Part shown: positions 1 through 4,997 of the stretch, piece by piece
How positions within the stretch are numbered: position 1 is the first letter of the stretch
Layout: each line of letters starts with the position of its first letter
DNA from: Candidatus Woesearchaeota archaeon
GTDB taxonomy: Archaea; Nanobdellota; Nanobdellia; Woesearchaeales; UBA12501
NCBI GenBank assembly: GCA_016177345.1
Contig: JACOVM010000003.1
Location: forward strand, 1-7,205
Reading direction: 5' to 3'
Length of the DNA stretch: 7,205 nt
Notes under the pieces: model-generated
What the model saw: the letters and a program-made list of their open reading frames with translations, nothing else
Databases searched by the model: none
Told to the model about the DNA's origin: nothing
Program-made: the position numbers and the translations under genes

Positions 1-55
1 GTATAACGCATCGTTGACGTCGATGAGGTCCCCGGTTCGAATCCGGGCGGGCTCA
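1..55 (+). tRNA. tRNA-Val (anticodon GAC), 3' part only
   Basis: The 5' acceptor strand and most of the D arm lie before the window. The anticodon stem CATCG/CGATG (9-13 with 21-25) closes the 7-base loop TTGACGT, placing anticodon GAC at 16-18 after U33. The variable loop AGGTC is followed by the T stem CCCGG/CCGGG (31-35, 43-47) around TTCGAAT. The acceptor 3' strand CGGGCTC and discriminator A end at 55. A35, C36 and A73 are valine identity elements. CCA is not encoded, as is usual in archaea. G at position 37 is less common than A for valine. The bases that follow are T-rich and could end transcription. Confidence 0.9.
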
Positions 56-85
56 CTATTATTCTTACTGTGTCTCTTTGTTATA

Positions 86-108
86 TTTTGAAGTGTTATA
101 CTTCAAAA
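86..108. repeat. Perfect 9-bp inverted repeat (hairpin)
   Basis: TTTTGAAGT (86-94) and ACTTCAAAA (100-108) are perfect reverse complements around the 5-base loop GTTAT. The left arm overlaps a TATA-like TTATATTTT (81-89). The element could therefore be a post-tRNA terminator hairpin, or an operator over a promoter for the structured region that follows. Confidence 0.6.
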
Positions 109-120
109 GGATAATGCCAA

Positions 121-148
121 TCCCGCCCCGCCCTTTGGGCGGGCGGGA
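121..148. repeat. GC-rich hairpin downstream of tRNA
   Basis: A C-rich left arm (121-133) pairs with a G-rich right arm (137-148) around the loop TTT. All pairs are Watson-Crick, with one bulged C at 126, giving a stem of about 12 bp. It stands out from the AT-rich surroundings. No T-run follows, so it is not a standard terminator. Confidence 0.65.
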
Positions 149-185
149 ACGAACTGCAAAGGCGCAAACGCTATCGAAGTGGATA

Positions 186-239
186 TCGGGTCCTATTTTC
201 GTGCTCCACACCCTTGAGGAGCACGAAAAAAGGACTCGA
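186..239. repeat. Long hairpin, 22-bp imperfect stem
   Basis: The left arm 186-207 pairs with the right arm 218-239 around a 10-base loop (208-217). There is one A-A mismatch (195/230) and one G-U pair (189/236). This is the strongest secondary structure in the left intergenic region. It could be the core of a small RNA, a bidirectional terminator or a short palindromic mobile element. No flanking target duplication was recognised. Confidence 0.65.
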
Positions 240-277
240 ATTGAAACAGCGGTGCGTTCGCGCCTATTCGTCGTCGT

Positions 278-294
278 TCACGGCGTAGCCGTGA
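278..294. repeat. 7-bp triloop hairpin with GGC-GTA-GCC centre
   Basis: TCACGGC (278-284) pairs perfectly with GCCGTGA (288-294) around the loop GTA. The same GGC-GTA-GCC centre occurs in the hairpin at 7117-7135, in the other flank of the window. Confidence 0.55.
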
Positions 295-367
295 TTGTTA
301 TATTTTATAGGCACATGGCAAAAATATGCTCCAAATAATTTTTGGTATTGCATCGCCGATCACAATC

Positions 368-376
368 TTTAAAAAA
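368..376 (+). promoter_or_regulatory. TATA-like box for the PH-domain membrane protein
   Basis: TTTAAAAAA spans -33 to -25 relative to the ATG at 401. That is the archaeal TATA position if the transcript starts at or next to the start codon. No Shine-Dalgarno sequence precedes 401, which fits a leaderless mRNA. Confidence 0.5.
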
Positions 377-400
377 CAGTCAACCAATATAATCCCTAAG

Positions 401-913
401 ATGGTCATGCCTCAGCAGAATTATGTCCTCAGCCAGAATCAAAAGAGGGTTCTCGTTCCTAAAGCGCTTCTTTTGATGTTCTTGACAGGATTGTTTTACT
501 TCTTTGTTCTCCTTAATATTTGGCTTGCGTTAGAGTTGAAGCTACTGCGCATGAAGCCACCTATTGCAGTTCATATCATTGTGCTTCTCTTGCTTGGTGT
601 TTTTGCTGCAATCCAGATGGTGCTTGACGTGCGGAGATTGCATCAGCGGCAGTATCTTTTTTCTGAGGAGTCTGTGTCGAAAACAGGTCATAACCAATTT
701 ATGATTCCATATACCAACATCGTGTCAATGATTGTAAAGAGAAATGTTATCGATCGTTTGTTTGGCACAGGCTCTATCGTGCTGAACAGCAAGTTCGTTA
801 TTCGGTCTGTTGATCATGTGGATGATGTCTACCGGTACCTTCGTGGTTTAGTTGATCACAAAAACGCAGCCTATCAGCCGATTCCAGTACGAGATGCCCA
901 TATTCAGGTGTGA
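401..913 (+). CDS. Membrane protein with two TM helices and a bacterial-PH (DUF304-like) domain
   Basis: This encodes a 170-residue integral membrane protein of unknown specific role. A short basic N-terminus leads into two hydrophobic helices (about residues 21-43 and 56-76). A soluble domain of about 75 residues follows (about 79-152). Its pattern of an RQY..S.ESV start, an IPYTNIVSM strand and a GTGSIVL strand resembles bacterial PH (bPH2/YdbS-type) domains, which usually face the cytoplasm. I chose ATG 401 because a TATA-like box lies at the right distance for a leaderless mRNA. ATG 407 and an upstream ATG at 326 (25 more residues) are in frame. An AT-rich box at 298-309 keeps 326 possible, but it sits rather close. 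The gene is monocistronic, since the next gene has its own promoter. The fold assignment rests on pattern only. Confidence 0.72.
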   Translation: MVMPQQNYVLSQNQKRVLVPKALLLMFLTGLFYFFVLLNIWLALELKLLRMKPPIAVHIIVLLLLGVFAAIQMVLDVRRLHQRQYLFSEESVSKTGHNQFMIPYTNIVSMIVKRNVIDRLFGTGSIVLNSKFVIRSVDHVDDVYRYLRGLVDHKNAAYQPIPVRDAHIQV

Positions 914-963
914 GGGGGTATTCGATAGTGATGGCATGCACTACCCGATCCAAGTTAAATCAA

Positions 964-975
964 TATATTTATAAA
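964..975 (+). promoter_or_regulatory. TATA box of the AI-2E-family gene
   Basis: TATATTTATAAA covers -34 to -23 relative to the ATG at 998. This is a near-ideal archaeal TATA box for transcription starting at the start codon. There is no SD before the ATG, so the mRNA is probably leaderless. Confidence 0.65.
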
Positions 976-997
976 GAAAAATAGTTCTAATCTTTGT

Positions 998-2077
998 ATG
1001 ATTCCGAAGAAATATTCTCGGGCTTCTTTCTTCCTCTTCTTTGCTATTTTTATTGTCCTTTCCCTCTATGTCTTATTCCCCTTTCTTCATGCCATTATTC
1101 TTGGTGTCCTTGTCGCATACATTTTTTATCCGATCTATGATTTTATGTTTCAGCGTGTCGGTGAGCGCGCTAATCTTGCTGCGTTCTTGACAACAGTTGG
1201 TGTTTTTTTAATTCTCCTCGTTCCATTAAGTATTTTTTTAGGCACTATTTCTGGTGATGTTACCTCATTTTACAAGTTTTCCAAAGAGAATATTCTCTCA
1301 GGATCGTTTGCTCAGCTTGACTGTACTGATAGGTTCTTGTGTAAAGCAAGCGATGTGATAAATAACCTGATTCAAGATCCGGAAGTGAAGAAATATATCA
1401 GTGCAGGGCTTGGAAAGTTGGTGGCGTTGGTGCTGGAATTGACGTCGAACATGTTGAAGTCGCTGCCAGGAGTTGCGCTGAATTTTTTTATTTTCGTATT
1501 TGTCCTTTTTTATTCTTTTCGTGATGGAAAAGACGTGCTTCAGCAAGCAATGGCGCTCCTTCCATTGAATGATTCATTTAAGCAGGATTTGAAAGTCCAG
1601 GCAAAAGAAGTTATTTATGCCACCGTGTACGGAAACATTATGGTTGCGATCATCCAGGGTATTGTTGGTGCAATTGGGTTTGTACTGTTTGGCGTTTCTT
1701 CTCCCGTATTGTGGGGGGTTGTGATGATGGTTGCCGCGCTCATTCCATTTATTGGCTCTGCCTTGGTGTGGTTTCCAGCAGCCCTTATTATTGTCTTTCA
1801 AGGATTTGTAATTGGAGATACTTCCACTATTTGGAAAGGTGTTGGCTTAATGTTGTACGGCTTGCTGTTCATTTCTACGATTGACAATCTGGTAAAGCCG
1901 AAGATTATTGGCAGGAAAACAAGCCTTCATCCGCTTCTTATCATGCTGGGTTTGTTTGGTGGATTGGCAACGATGGGCTTTTTAGGGCTTATCCTTGGGC
2001 CTTTAGTGTTAGCCTTCCTTACGTCCTTTGTTCGTGTTTACGCAAAGGACAAAGACAAAATATTTGACCACTCTTAA
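998..2077 (+). CDS. AI-2E family (PerM/UPF0118) transporter
   Basis: This 359-residue polytopic membrane protein belongs to the AI-2E transporter family (PF01594), whose members are proposed to export small molecules or ions. Substrates are mostly unknown, so autoinducer-2 export should not be assumed. Hydrophobic segments lie at about residues 10-48, 61-84, 155-174, 207-231, 234-268, 283-297 and 310-345. The soluble stretch at about 86-150 is where the family has its variable extramembrane region. Two family signatures are clear. One is the SPVLWGVV...ALIPFIGSALVWFPAAL segment (235-263). The other is the DNLVKPKIIGRKTSLHPLL segment (296-314), followed by the glycine-rich GLFGGL..MGFLGLILGPL helix pair. 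Length is normal for the family. The gene has its own TATA box and no SD. Confidence 0.92.
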   Translation: MIPKKYSRASFFLFFAIFIVLSLYVLFPFLHAIILGVLVAYIFYPIYDFMFQRVGERANLAAFLTTVGVFLILLVPLSIFLGTISGDVTSFYKFSKENILSGSFAQLDCTDRFLCKASDVINNLIQDPEVKKYISAGLGKLVALVLELTSNMLKSLPGVALNFFIFVFVLFYSFRDGKDVLQQAMALLPLNDSFKQDLKVQAKEVIYATVYGNIMVAIIQGIVGAIGFVLFGVSSPVLWGVVMMVAALIPFIGSALVWFPAALIIVFQGFVIGDTSTIWKGVGLMLYGLLFISTIDNLVKPKIIGRKTSLHPLLIMLGLFGGLATMGFLGLILGPLVLAFLTSFVRVYAKDKDKIFDHS

Positions 2078-2150
2078 GAGACTGTTTTCTACCTTTTTGA
2101 TTTAGTATTCAAGAATAGTGAACGTCTAATTCTGGTATTTTCTCTGTCTA

Positions 2151-2187
2151 GAGACAAAATAAAGGAATTGTATGATTTTTTTGTCTC
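2151..2187 (+). terminator. Inverted repeat with T-run after the AI-2E gene
   Basis: GAGACAAAA (2151-2159) and TTTTGTCTC (2179-2187) form a perfect 9-bp inverted repeat with a 19-base loop. The right arm is part of a 7-T run (2176-2182), and archaeal termination often needs only such T-runs. The left arm can also fold locally as TGTCT-AG-AGACA (2146-2157). It lies about 75 bases past the stop codon. Confidence 0.45.
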
Positions 2188-2226
2188 CTTTCGTGAGTAG
2201 CTTGATTTCTATACCAGATGTGGGAT

Positions 2227-2268
2227 GACATATATACCGTATATTCTTTTGATTAATTTTATATATTC
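2227..2268 (+). promoter_or_regulatory. Two TATA-like boxes before the small-ORF region
   Basis: CATATATACC (about 2229-2238) and TTTTATATATTC (2257-2268) both match archaeal TATA boxes. The first would start transcripts near 2260, giving a short leader before ATG 2279. The second would start near 2288, between ATG 2279 and ATG 2299. Which one is used bears on which small reading frame is translated. Confidence 0.45.
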
Positions 2269-2278
2269 ATTTTTCACT

Positions 2279-2555
2279 ATGGGTTTATACGAGTTAAAAT
2301 GGTCAAAAACAAGCATTTGGCAAGATCAGGCAGAATACCCCTAAGGGTGTCTTCGCTAGAGACACGCCTTTCTACCCTGTTCCATACCCTCCAGATGATG
2401 GACATGCTTCAAGAGGTAACAACAAGAAGGCACCTACAGCACATGCCTTTGCAGATACTTTATGGATCAAGATACGGATCAAGATCTCCCTATTCCAAGC
2501 CATTTCCTCTTTCCTCCCCAAGCCAATACAGCCATGTCAGCCGCAACCCCCTTAA
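2279..2555 (+). pseudogene. Small reading frame joined by a +1 frame change at CCC-TAA
   Basis: ATG 2279 opens a 21-codon frame ending ...QAEYP with TAC CCC TAA, the stop at 2342-2344. Skipping the T and reading on as AAG GGT GTC gives 70 more codons, to TAA at 2553-2555. The second frame has a strong purine-first codon pattern up to about 2490 but no usable start codon of its own; TAA at 2295 lies just upstream. Read together they give a protein of about 91 residues containing DTPFYPVPYPPDDGH, which I do not recognise. A 6-bp stem (2347-2352 with 2360-2365) starts two bases after the stop. It may be a frameshifted remnant, a programmed +1 frameshift or chance. The competing uninterrupted frame 2299-2568 overlaps it. 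Confidence 0.33.
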
Positions 2556-2568
2556 GCAGCCCACCTAA
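2299..2568 (+). CDS. Hypothetical small protein (alternative frame)
   Basis: This is an uninterrupted 89-codon frame from ATG 2299, placed 31 bases after the start of the second TATA-like box. The product is basic, with a possible amphipathic helix (about residues 20-50, rich in L, M, Q and T) and then a Ser/Tyr/Pro/Arg-rich tail that includes a YGSRYGSRS doublet made by a 12-base tandem repeat. It resembles no family I know. Codon pattern favours the overlapping frame 2279-2555, so at most one of the two is likely real. No SD is visible. Confidence 0.27.
   Translation: MVKNKHLARSGRIPLRVSSLETRLSTLFHTLQMMDMLQEVTTRRHLQHMPLQILYGSRYGSRSPYSKPFPLSSPSQYSHVSRNPLKQPT
2464..2485 (+). repeat. Short tandem repeat, 12-bp period
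   Basis: GGATCAAGAT occurs at 2464-2473 and again at 2476-2485, separated by AC. It is a small direct duplication inside the disputed small ORFs. In one frame it yields YGSRYGSR, in another WIKIRIK. Confidence 0.7.
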
Positions 2569-2580
2569 TGCCACCTAATG
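2561..2580 (+). repeat. Perfect 10-bp tandem duplication
   Basis: CCACCTAATG is repeated exactly, head to tail, at 2561-2570 and 2571-2580. It lies just past the end of both small reading frames and just before the G-free tract. It may mark slippage, or a duplicated binding site. Confidence 0.75.
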
Positions 2581-2591
2581 AATCCTGACAG

Positions 2592-2697
2592 ATCCATTAT
2601 CCATAAAAAATCCCACAAATCCATCCAACATCAACACACCCCACATACCACCCACCACATACCCCAAATCAACCAAACAAAAAAACCAAACTAAAAA
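2592..2697 (+). other. 106-base tract with no G (A/C-rich leader)
   Basis: From 2592 to 2697 the plus strand has no G at all and few T. It ends ten bases before the GAGGTGA ribosome binding site. Such RNA cannot form G-C or G-U pairs with itself and would be largely single-stranded. If transcribed, it is a long unstructured 5' leader for the small ORF and the ParA-like gene. A weak TATA-like CCATAAAAAA lies at about 2601-2610. No protein frame is convincing here. Confidence 0.6.
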
Positions 2698-2706
2698 GAC
2701 TAAAAA

Positions 2707-2713
2707 GAGGTGA
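2707..2713 (+). promoter_or_regulatory. Strong Shine-Dalgarno GAGGTGA, tight spacing
   Basis: GAGGTGA is an excellent match to the archaeal anti-SD. It lies only three bases before ATG 2717, closer than usual, and it contains the GTG 2710 that opens a competing frame. The same seven bases recur before the ParA-like gene with a more typical 5-base spacing. Confidence 0.6.
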
Positions 2714-2716
2714 CCT

Positions 2717-2917
2717 ATGACATCAACAATGGTACAACTTGTCAGCCATTTGACCTATGTCCAATGGATGATGGCCTTGGCAAGCCAACAACTTGAAGCA
2801 GATACCCTTTCTTTGTATCCGTATTCATTGAGTAGTTCCTCCGCAATATCTACTATAATATGTTCCCAACAACGAGGTGACCCATATGCGTTCGATATGC
2901 TTCTTGACCCCACATAG
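2717..2917 (+). CDS. Hypothetical small protein overlapping the ParA-like gene
   Basis: A 66-codon frame begins at an ATG three bases after GAGGTGA and ends 32 bases inside the ParA-like gene, so the two could be translationally coupled. The product has a Met/Gln/Leu-rich stretch (about residues 5-30), possibly helical, and then a Ser-rich segment. There is no signal peptide and no family I recognise. A competing frame starts at GTG 2710 and stops at 2794-2796. It has better purine-first codon periodicity and encodes 28 residues with two cysteines (CQPFDLC). Either may be the true product, or the region may only be a leader. Confidence 0.38.
   Translation: MTSTMVQLVSHLTYVQWMMALASQQLEADTLSLYPYSLSSSSAISTIICSQQRGDPYAFDMLLDPT
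2874..2880 (+). promoter_or_regulatory. Shine-Dalgarno GAGGTGA fixing the ParA-like start
   Basis: GAGGTGA ends five bases before ATG 2886. This selects ATG 2886 over the in-frame GTG at 2877, which lies inside the SD itself. A TATA-like ACTATAATAT (about 2852-2861) just upstream could give a second, nearly leaderless transcript. Confidence 0.65.
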
Positions 2918-3767
2918 AGCGTTAACAGGGTCTGCTGCCACTATTGCACCACTCAATATCGCAGCAGGCCTTGCGAGAGCAGGGAAGCGCGTCTTGTTGG
3001 TAGATCTTCACTCCACCTCCACGTCGCGCTATCACCAACAGCTTCGTCACAAGAATTTATACCATTACATCATAGATCATGAGCCATTATCCTCTTGTAC
3101 GACGAGGCTTGGCATGAACCTTGAGGTTATGGGAAGCCAAGGGTTTTCTGCAGAAGCAGAACTCTTTGCTATGGAAGACCTCACTAGAAGAGAACTATTT
3201 ACCAAGCACTTCCGAGACCTCCACGCAGTATATGATTATGTGCTTTTTGACGGTGGCTCATCACTGGGATTGCTCACCCAGAACGCGCTCTATTATTGCG
3301 CAGAAGCAATTCCCCTAATCCCAACCACGGCCCATGGCATTGATTATGGAATGAAAATGATACGAACCATCCTGCTCAGTTCTCAGCTGTTTGGCAAGCC
3401 GGTGCGGATCAGCCGTATCCTACCGATAGAGTATAAGCCCGATAACCACTATGCTCGTTCTATGCTGGCGATGTTATTTTCGGAATACACCGGGCAACTT
3501 GTCATGCAGCCAATTGAAGACAGAAAGACACTGGAAGAAGCAACAATGAAAGGACAGTCAGTTTATACGCTGCCATCTTCCACCACCGCACGCCAATTTC
3601 GAGCTGTTGTCGAGATGATCGTGCAGGATGAGCAGTTGTACGACTCTGACATCGACGAGCGGATGCGAAGGCAGGCTCAGCTGATGCGCTTCAGCAAGCC
3701 CCGGGCTGACGTTCCGCTGCAATATTTTACAAGCGAGGTGATGCCTATGTCACGGCTCGAAACATAG
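2886..3767 (+). CDS. ParA/MinD-family protein with degenerate Walker A
   Basis: This is a 293-residue cytoplasmic protein of the ParA/MinD (SIMIBI) superfamily. The order is N-terminal strand (residues 1-8), P-loop region (11-20), NIAAGLARAGKRVLLVD (24-40; the LLVD strand end and D40 are kept), and Walker B YDYVLFD (116-122) followed by GGSSLGLLTQNAL, as in ParA. Family members use ATP-driven dimerisation to position DNA or complexes. Here the P-loop reads RALTGSAATIAPLN. Aligned on N24, the signature lysine is L13 and the Walker A lysine is A18, and the usual DPQ after D40 is HST. ATP binding is therefore doubtful. TadZ/CpaE-type proteins are known relatives with altered P-loops. The C-terminus (about 250-293) is a charged tail. 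The ATG is set by the SD at 2874-2880. Confidence 0.82.
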   Translation: MRSICFLTPHRALTGSAATIAPLNIAAGLARAGKRVLLVDLHSTSTSRYHQQLRHKNLYHYIIDHEPLSSCTTRLGMNLEVMGSQGFSAEAELFAMEDLTRRELFTKHFRDLHAVYDYVLFDGGSSLGLLTQNALYYCAEAIPLIPTTAHGIDYGMKMIRTILLSSQLFGKPVRISRILPIEYKPDNHYARSMLAMLFSEYTGQLVMQPIEDRKTLEEATMKGQSVYTLPSSTTARQFRAVVEMIVQDEQLYDSDIDERMRRQAQLMRFSKPRADVPLQYFTSEVMPMSRLET

Positions 3768-3805
3768 TTGTTTTTCTAGGCTCCTCGAATGACATCGAGA
3801 AGCTG

Positions 3806-3827
3806 AAAAATAATGCAAAAATAATGC
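3806..3827 (+). repeat. Perfect 11-bp tandem repeat upstream of a TATA box
   Basis: AAAAATAATGC is repeated exactly at 3806-3816 and 3817-3827. It ends six bases before the CTTAAATA box of the secreted-protein gene. One helical turn of spacing at about -35 to -60 is where archaeal activators or extended BRE elements sit. Confidence 0.65.
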
Positions 3828-3833
3828 GTAAGG

Positions 3834-3841
3834 CTTAAATA
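3834..3841 (+). promoter_or_regulatory. TATA-like box of the secreted-protein operon
   Basis: CTTAAATA would place the transcript start near 3862-3865. That gives a leader of about ten bases with SD-like GGGGGATC (3864-3871) before ATG 3874. It separates this gene from the ParA-like gene, whose stop is followed by a T-rich TTGTTTTTCT (3768-3777). Confidence 0.55.
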
Positions 3842-3873
3842 GACCTCATTCCTCCTCCTTCCTGGGGGATCGC

Positions 3874-4983
3874 ATGAGAACAGATAGAACTTGCAAAAAA
3901 CGTTACACCACTTTTTTTACGCATTGCTCCGTTTTCACCTTATTTATTATCCTTATTAGCCTATTTAGTGGCAGTGCCAGCGCTGCTACCTTTATCATTC
4001 CCCATGATGATGAAGTATACCAAGTGCAAGACATGAAAGAAGAAGGGGCTGGCCAGCAGGTTGCCGCATTTGAAAGCACCCTTGAACAGCTTCAGGCTGA
4101 AATTCAGATGCTCCTTTTACTTGTTGATGGGCGGAGTGCATTTACTGATCGTTACGCCTACGGCCAGATATGGCGAAGAGAAAATTACCATTCTGACGCA
4201 AGATACCGAAGCTGCGTTCGTGACTTGATTGATGACCAATACAATCTTCTTCGTGATGCAGCAAAGAGCGGCGTTGAAGTTTCTGATGAAGACCTTGCTG
4301 ACTTTCGCAGCCAAGAGCGCAAGTGCAGAAAGTATGCACGCAGAAGTTTTGTATCGTACCTGGATTGGATTCCCTACCTGCCATACAAGGCATCATTATG
4401 CAGATCTTATGATCCATTCGTGGTATATTCTCCAACAGGGTTTGACTCGTATGATGACTACATTGAATGGAGGAGAGTATGCGAGCGGCGTACCGTTGAC
4501 TATTATGATTCATTTTTTGGCTCTGTTCCATTCTTTGATAGTTATTACAGTTATCATGACTGGACTGGATACGATACAGGATACGATGGGTATTATGATG
4601 GATACCCTGATAGCCCATATAGCTATGGTTATCCTGGTTACTCCTATGGAGATGATGTAACCCATCCTTATTATTATGACACTGCGGGCTATGCCGCTCC
4701 ATTCTATGGCCTTGCGATGTATGGCAACCCATTCATGCCAACCTCTGCCGTGATCACGTACAATTCGCCAGAGTATTACTTTTCTGCAGACCTTCCGGGC
4801 GTGACACGCCCTTCCCGCGGCCCATTGTCCTACTCTTCAGATGCGTACACGGAATGGAAGAACAACTGCCTCTCCACAACATCTATCGACGGCAGGTTTT
4901 CTGACTGGTGCGCAAGAACAGCGTATTACTGGGCGGATGAGCCGGCTGATGGGGATGGGGCAGGCGATGGGGCTGGCTACTAA
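3874..4983 (+). CDS. Secreted tyrosine-rich, cysteine-containing protein
   Basis: This 369-residue protein is not recognised as a known family. Residues 1-37 form a Sec-type signal: basic KKR, a hydrophobic core at about 19-32, and an ASA|AT cleavage motif after residue 37. The mature protein has a short Ala/Glu/Gln/Leu helix, possibly a coiled coil (60-84), and a charged region with paired cysteines (C114, C151, C176, C203). About 75 residues (208-283) follow with some 20 tyrosines in Gly, Asp, Ser and Pro context (GYDTGYDGYYDGY). A C-terminal domain carries C332 and C346, and the tail is DGDGAGDGAGY. Six mature cysteines could make three disulfides. There is no C-terminal membrane anchor, so it is released or held by protein contacts. 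It may be a surface or matrix protein. It has its own TATA box, and the kinase follows within 14 bases. Confidence 0.8.
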   Translation: MRTDRTCKKRYTTFFTHCSVFTLFIILISLFSGSASAATFIIPHDDEVYQVQDMKEEGAGQQVAAFESTLEQLQAEIQMLLLLVDGRSAFTDRYAYGQIWRRENYHSDARYRSCVRDLIDDQYNLLRDAAKSGVEVSDEDLADFRSQERKCRKYARRSFVSYLDWIPYLPYKASLCRSYDPFVVYSPTGFDSYDDYIEWRRVCERRTVDYYDSFFGSVPFFDSYYSYHDWTGYDTGYDGYYDGYPDSPYSYGYPGYSYGDDVTHPYYYDTAGYAAPFYGLAMYGNPFMPTSAVITYNSPEYYFSADLPGVTRPSRGPLSYSSDAYTEWKNNCLSTTSIDGRFSDWCARTAYYWADEPADGDGAGDGAGY

Positions 4984-4997
4984 GGTGGATGGTAAGC

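Larger units (their letters stand above)
56..400 (+). other. Hairpin-dense intergenic region, possible structured RNA
   Basis: No convincing protein gene is seen in this 345-base stretch. Its longest open frame (78-338, TTG start) runs straight through four hairpins and resembles no family. A TATA-like TTATATTTT at 81-89 would start transcription near 110. The RNA would then contain the hairpins at 121-148, 186-239 and 278-294. A second AT-rich box, TTATATTTTATA (298-309), lies beyond them. A non-coding RNA is possible but unproven. Confidence 0.35.

Noticed and set aside
236..246. GAATTGAAAC-like end resembling CRISPR repeat termini
   Set aside because: It occurs once, without spaced copies. 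The bases are partly explained by the long hairpin.
78..338. 86-codon plus-strand frame after the tRNA
   Set aside because: It starts at TTG without an SD and runs through four hairpins. The product looks random, so the region is better explained as structured spacer.
2479..2646. Hydrophobic minus-strand frames (one starting MWGVLML) separated by a single TAG at 2577-2575
   Set aside because: They look like a membrane protein broken by one stop. However, the complement of a G-free, A/C-rich tract contains only T, G and A, which forces Val, Leu, Phe, Trp and Gly codons. No SD or TATA box supports them.
2877..2885. GTG 2877 as start of the ParA-like gene
   Set aside because: The GTG is part of the GAGGTGA ribosome binding site itself. 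ATG 2886 has normal 5-base spacing.
4229..4660. 143-codon plus-strand alternative frame in the secreted-protein gene
   Set aside because: It overlaps a gene with a clear signal peptide and SD. Its Met/Ile/Thr-rich product comes from reading GAT/TAT repeats out of frame.
4142..4732. 196-codon open frame on the minus strand inside the secreted-protein gene
   Set aside because: It is the mirror of a Tyr/Asp-rich gene, whose TAT/TAC/GAT/GAC codons rarely give stops on the other strand. The His/Asn/Gln/Ile-rich product has no promoter or SD of its own.
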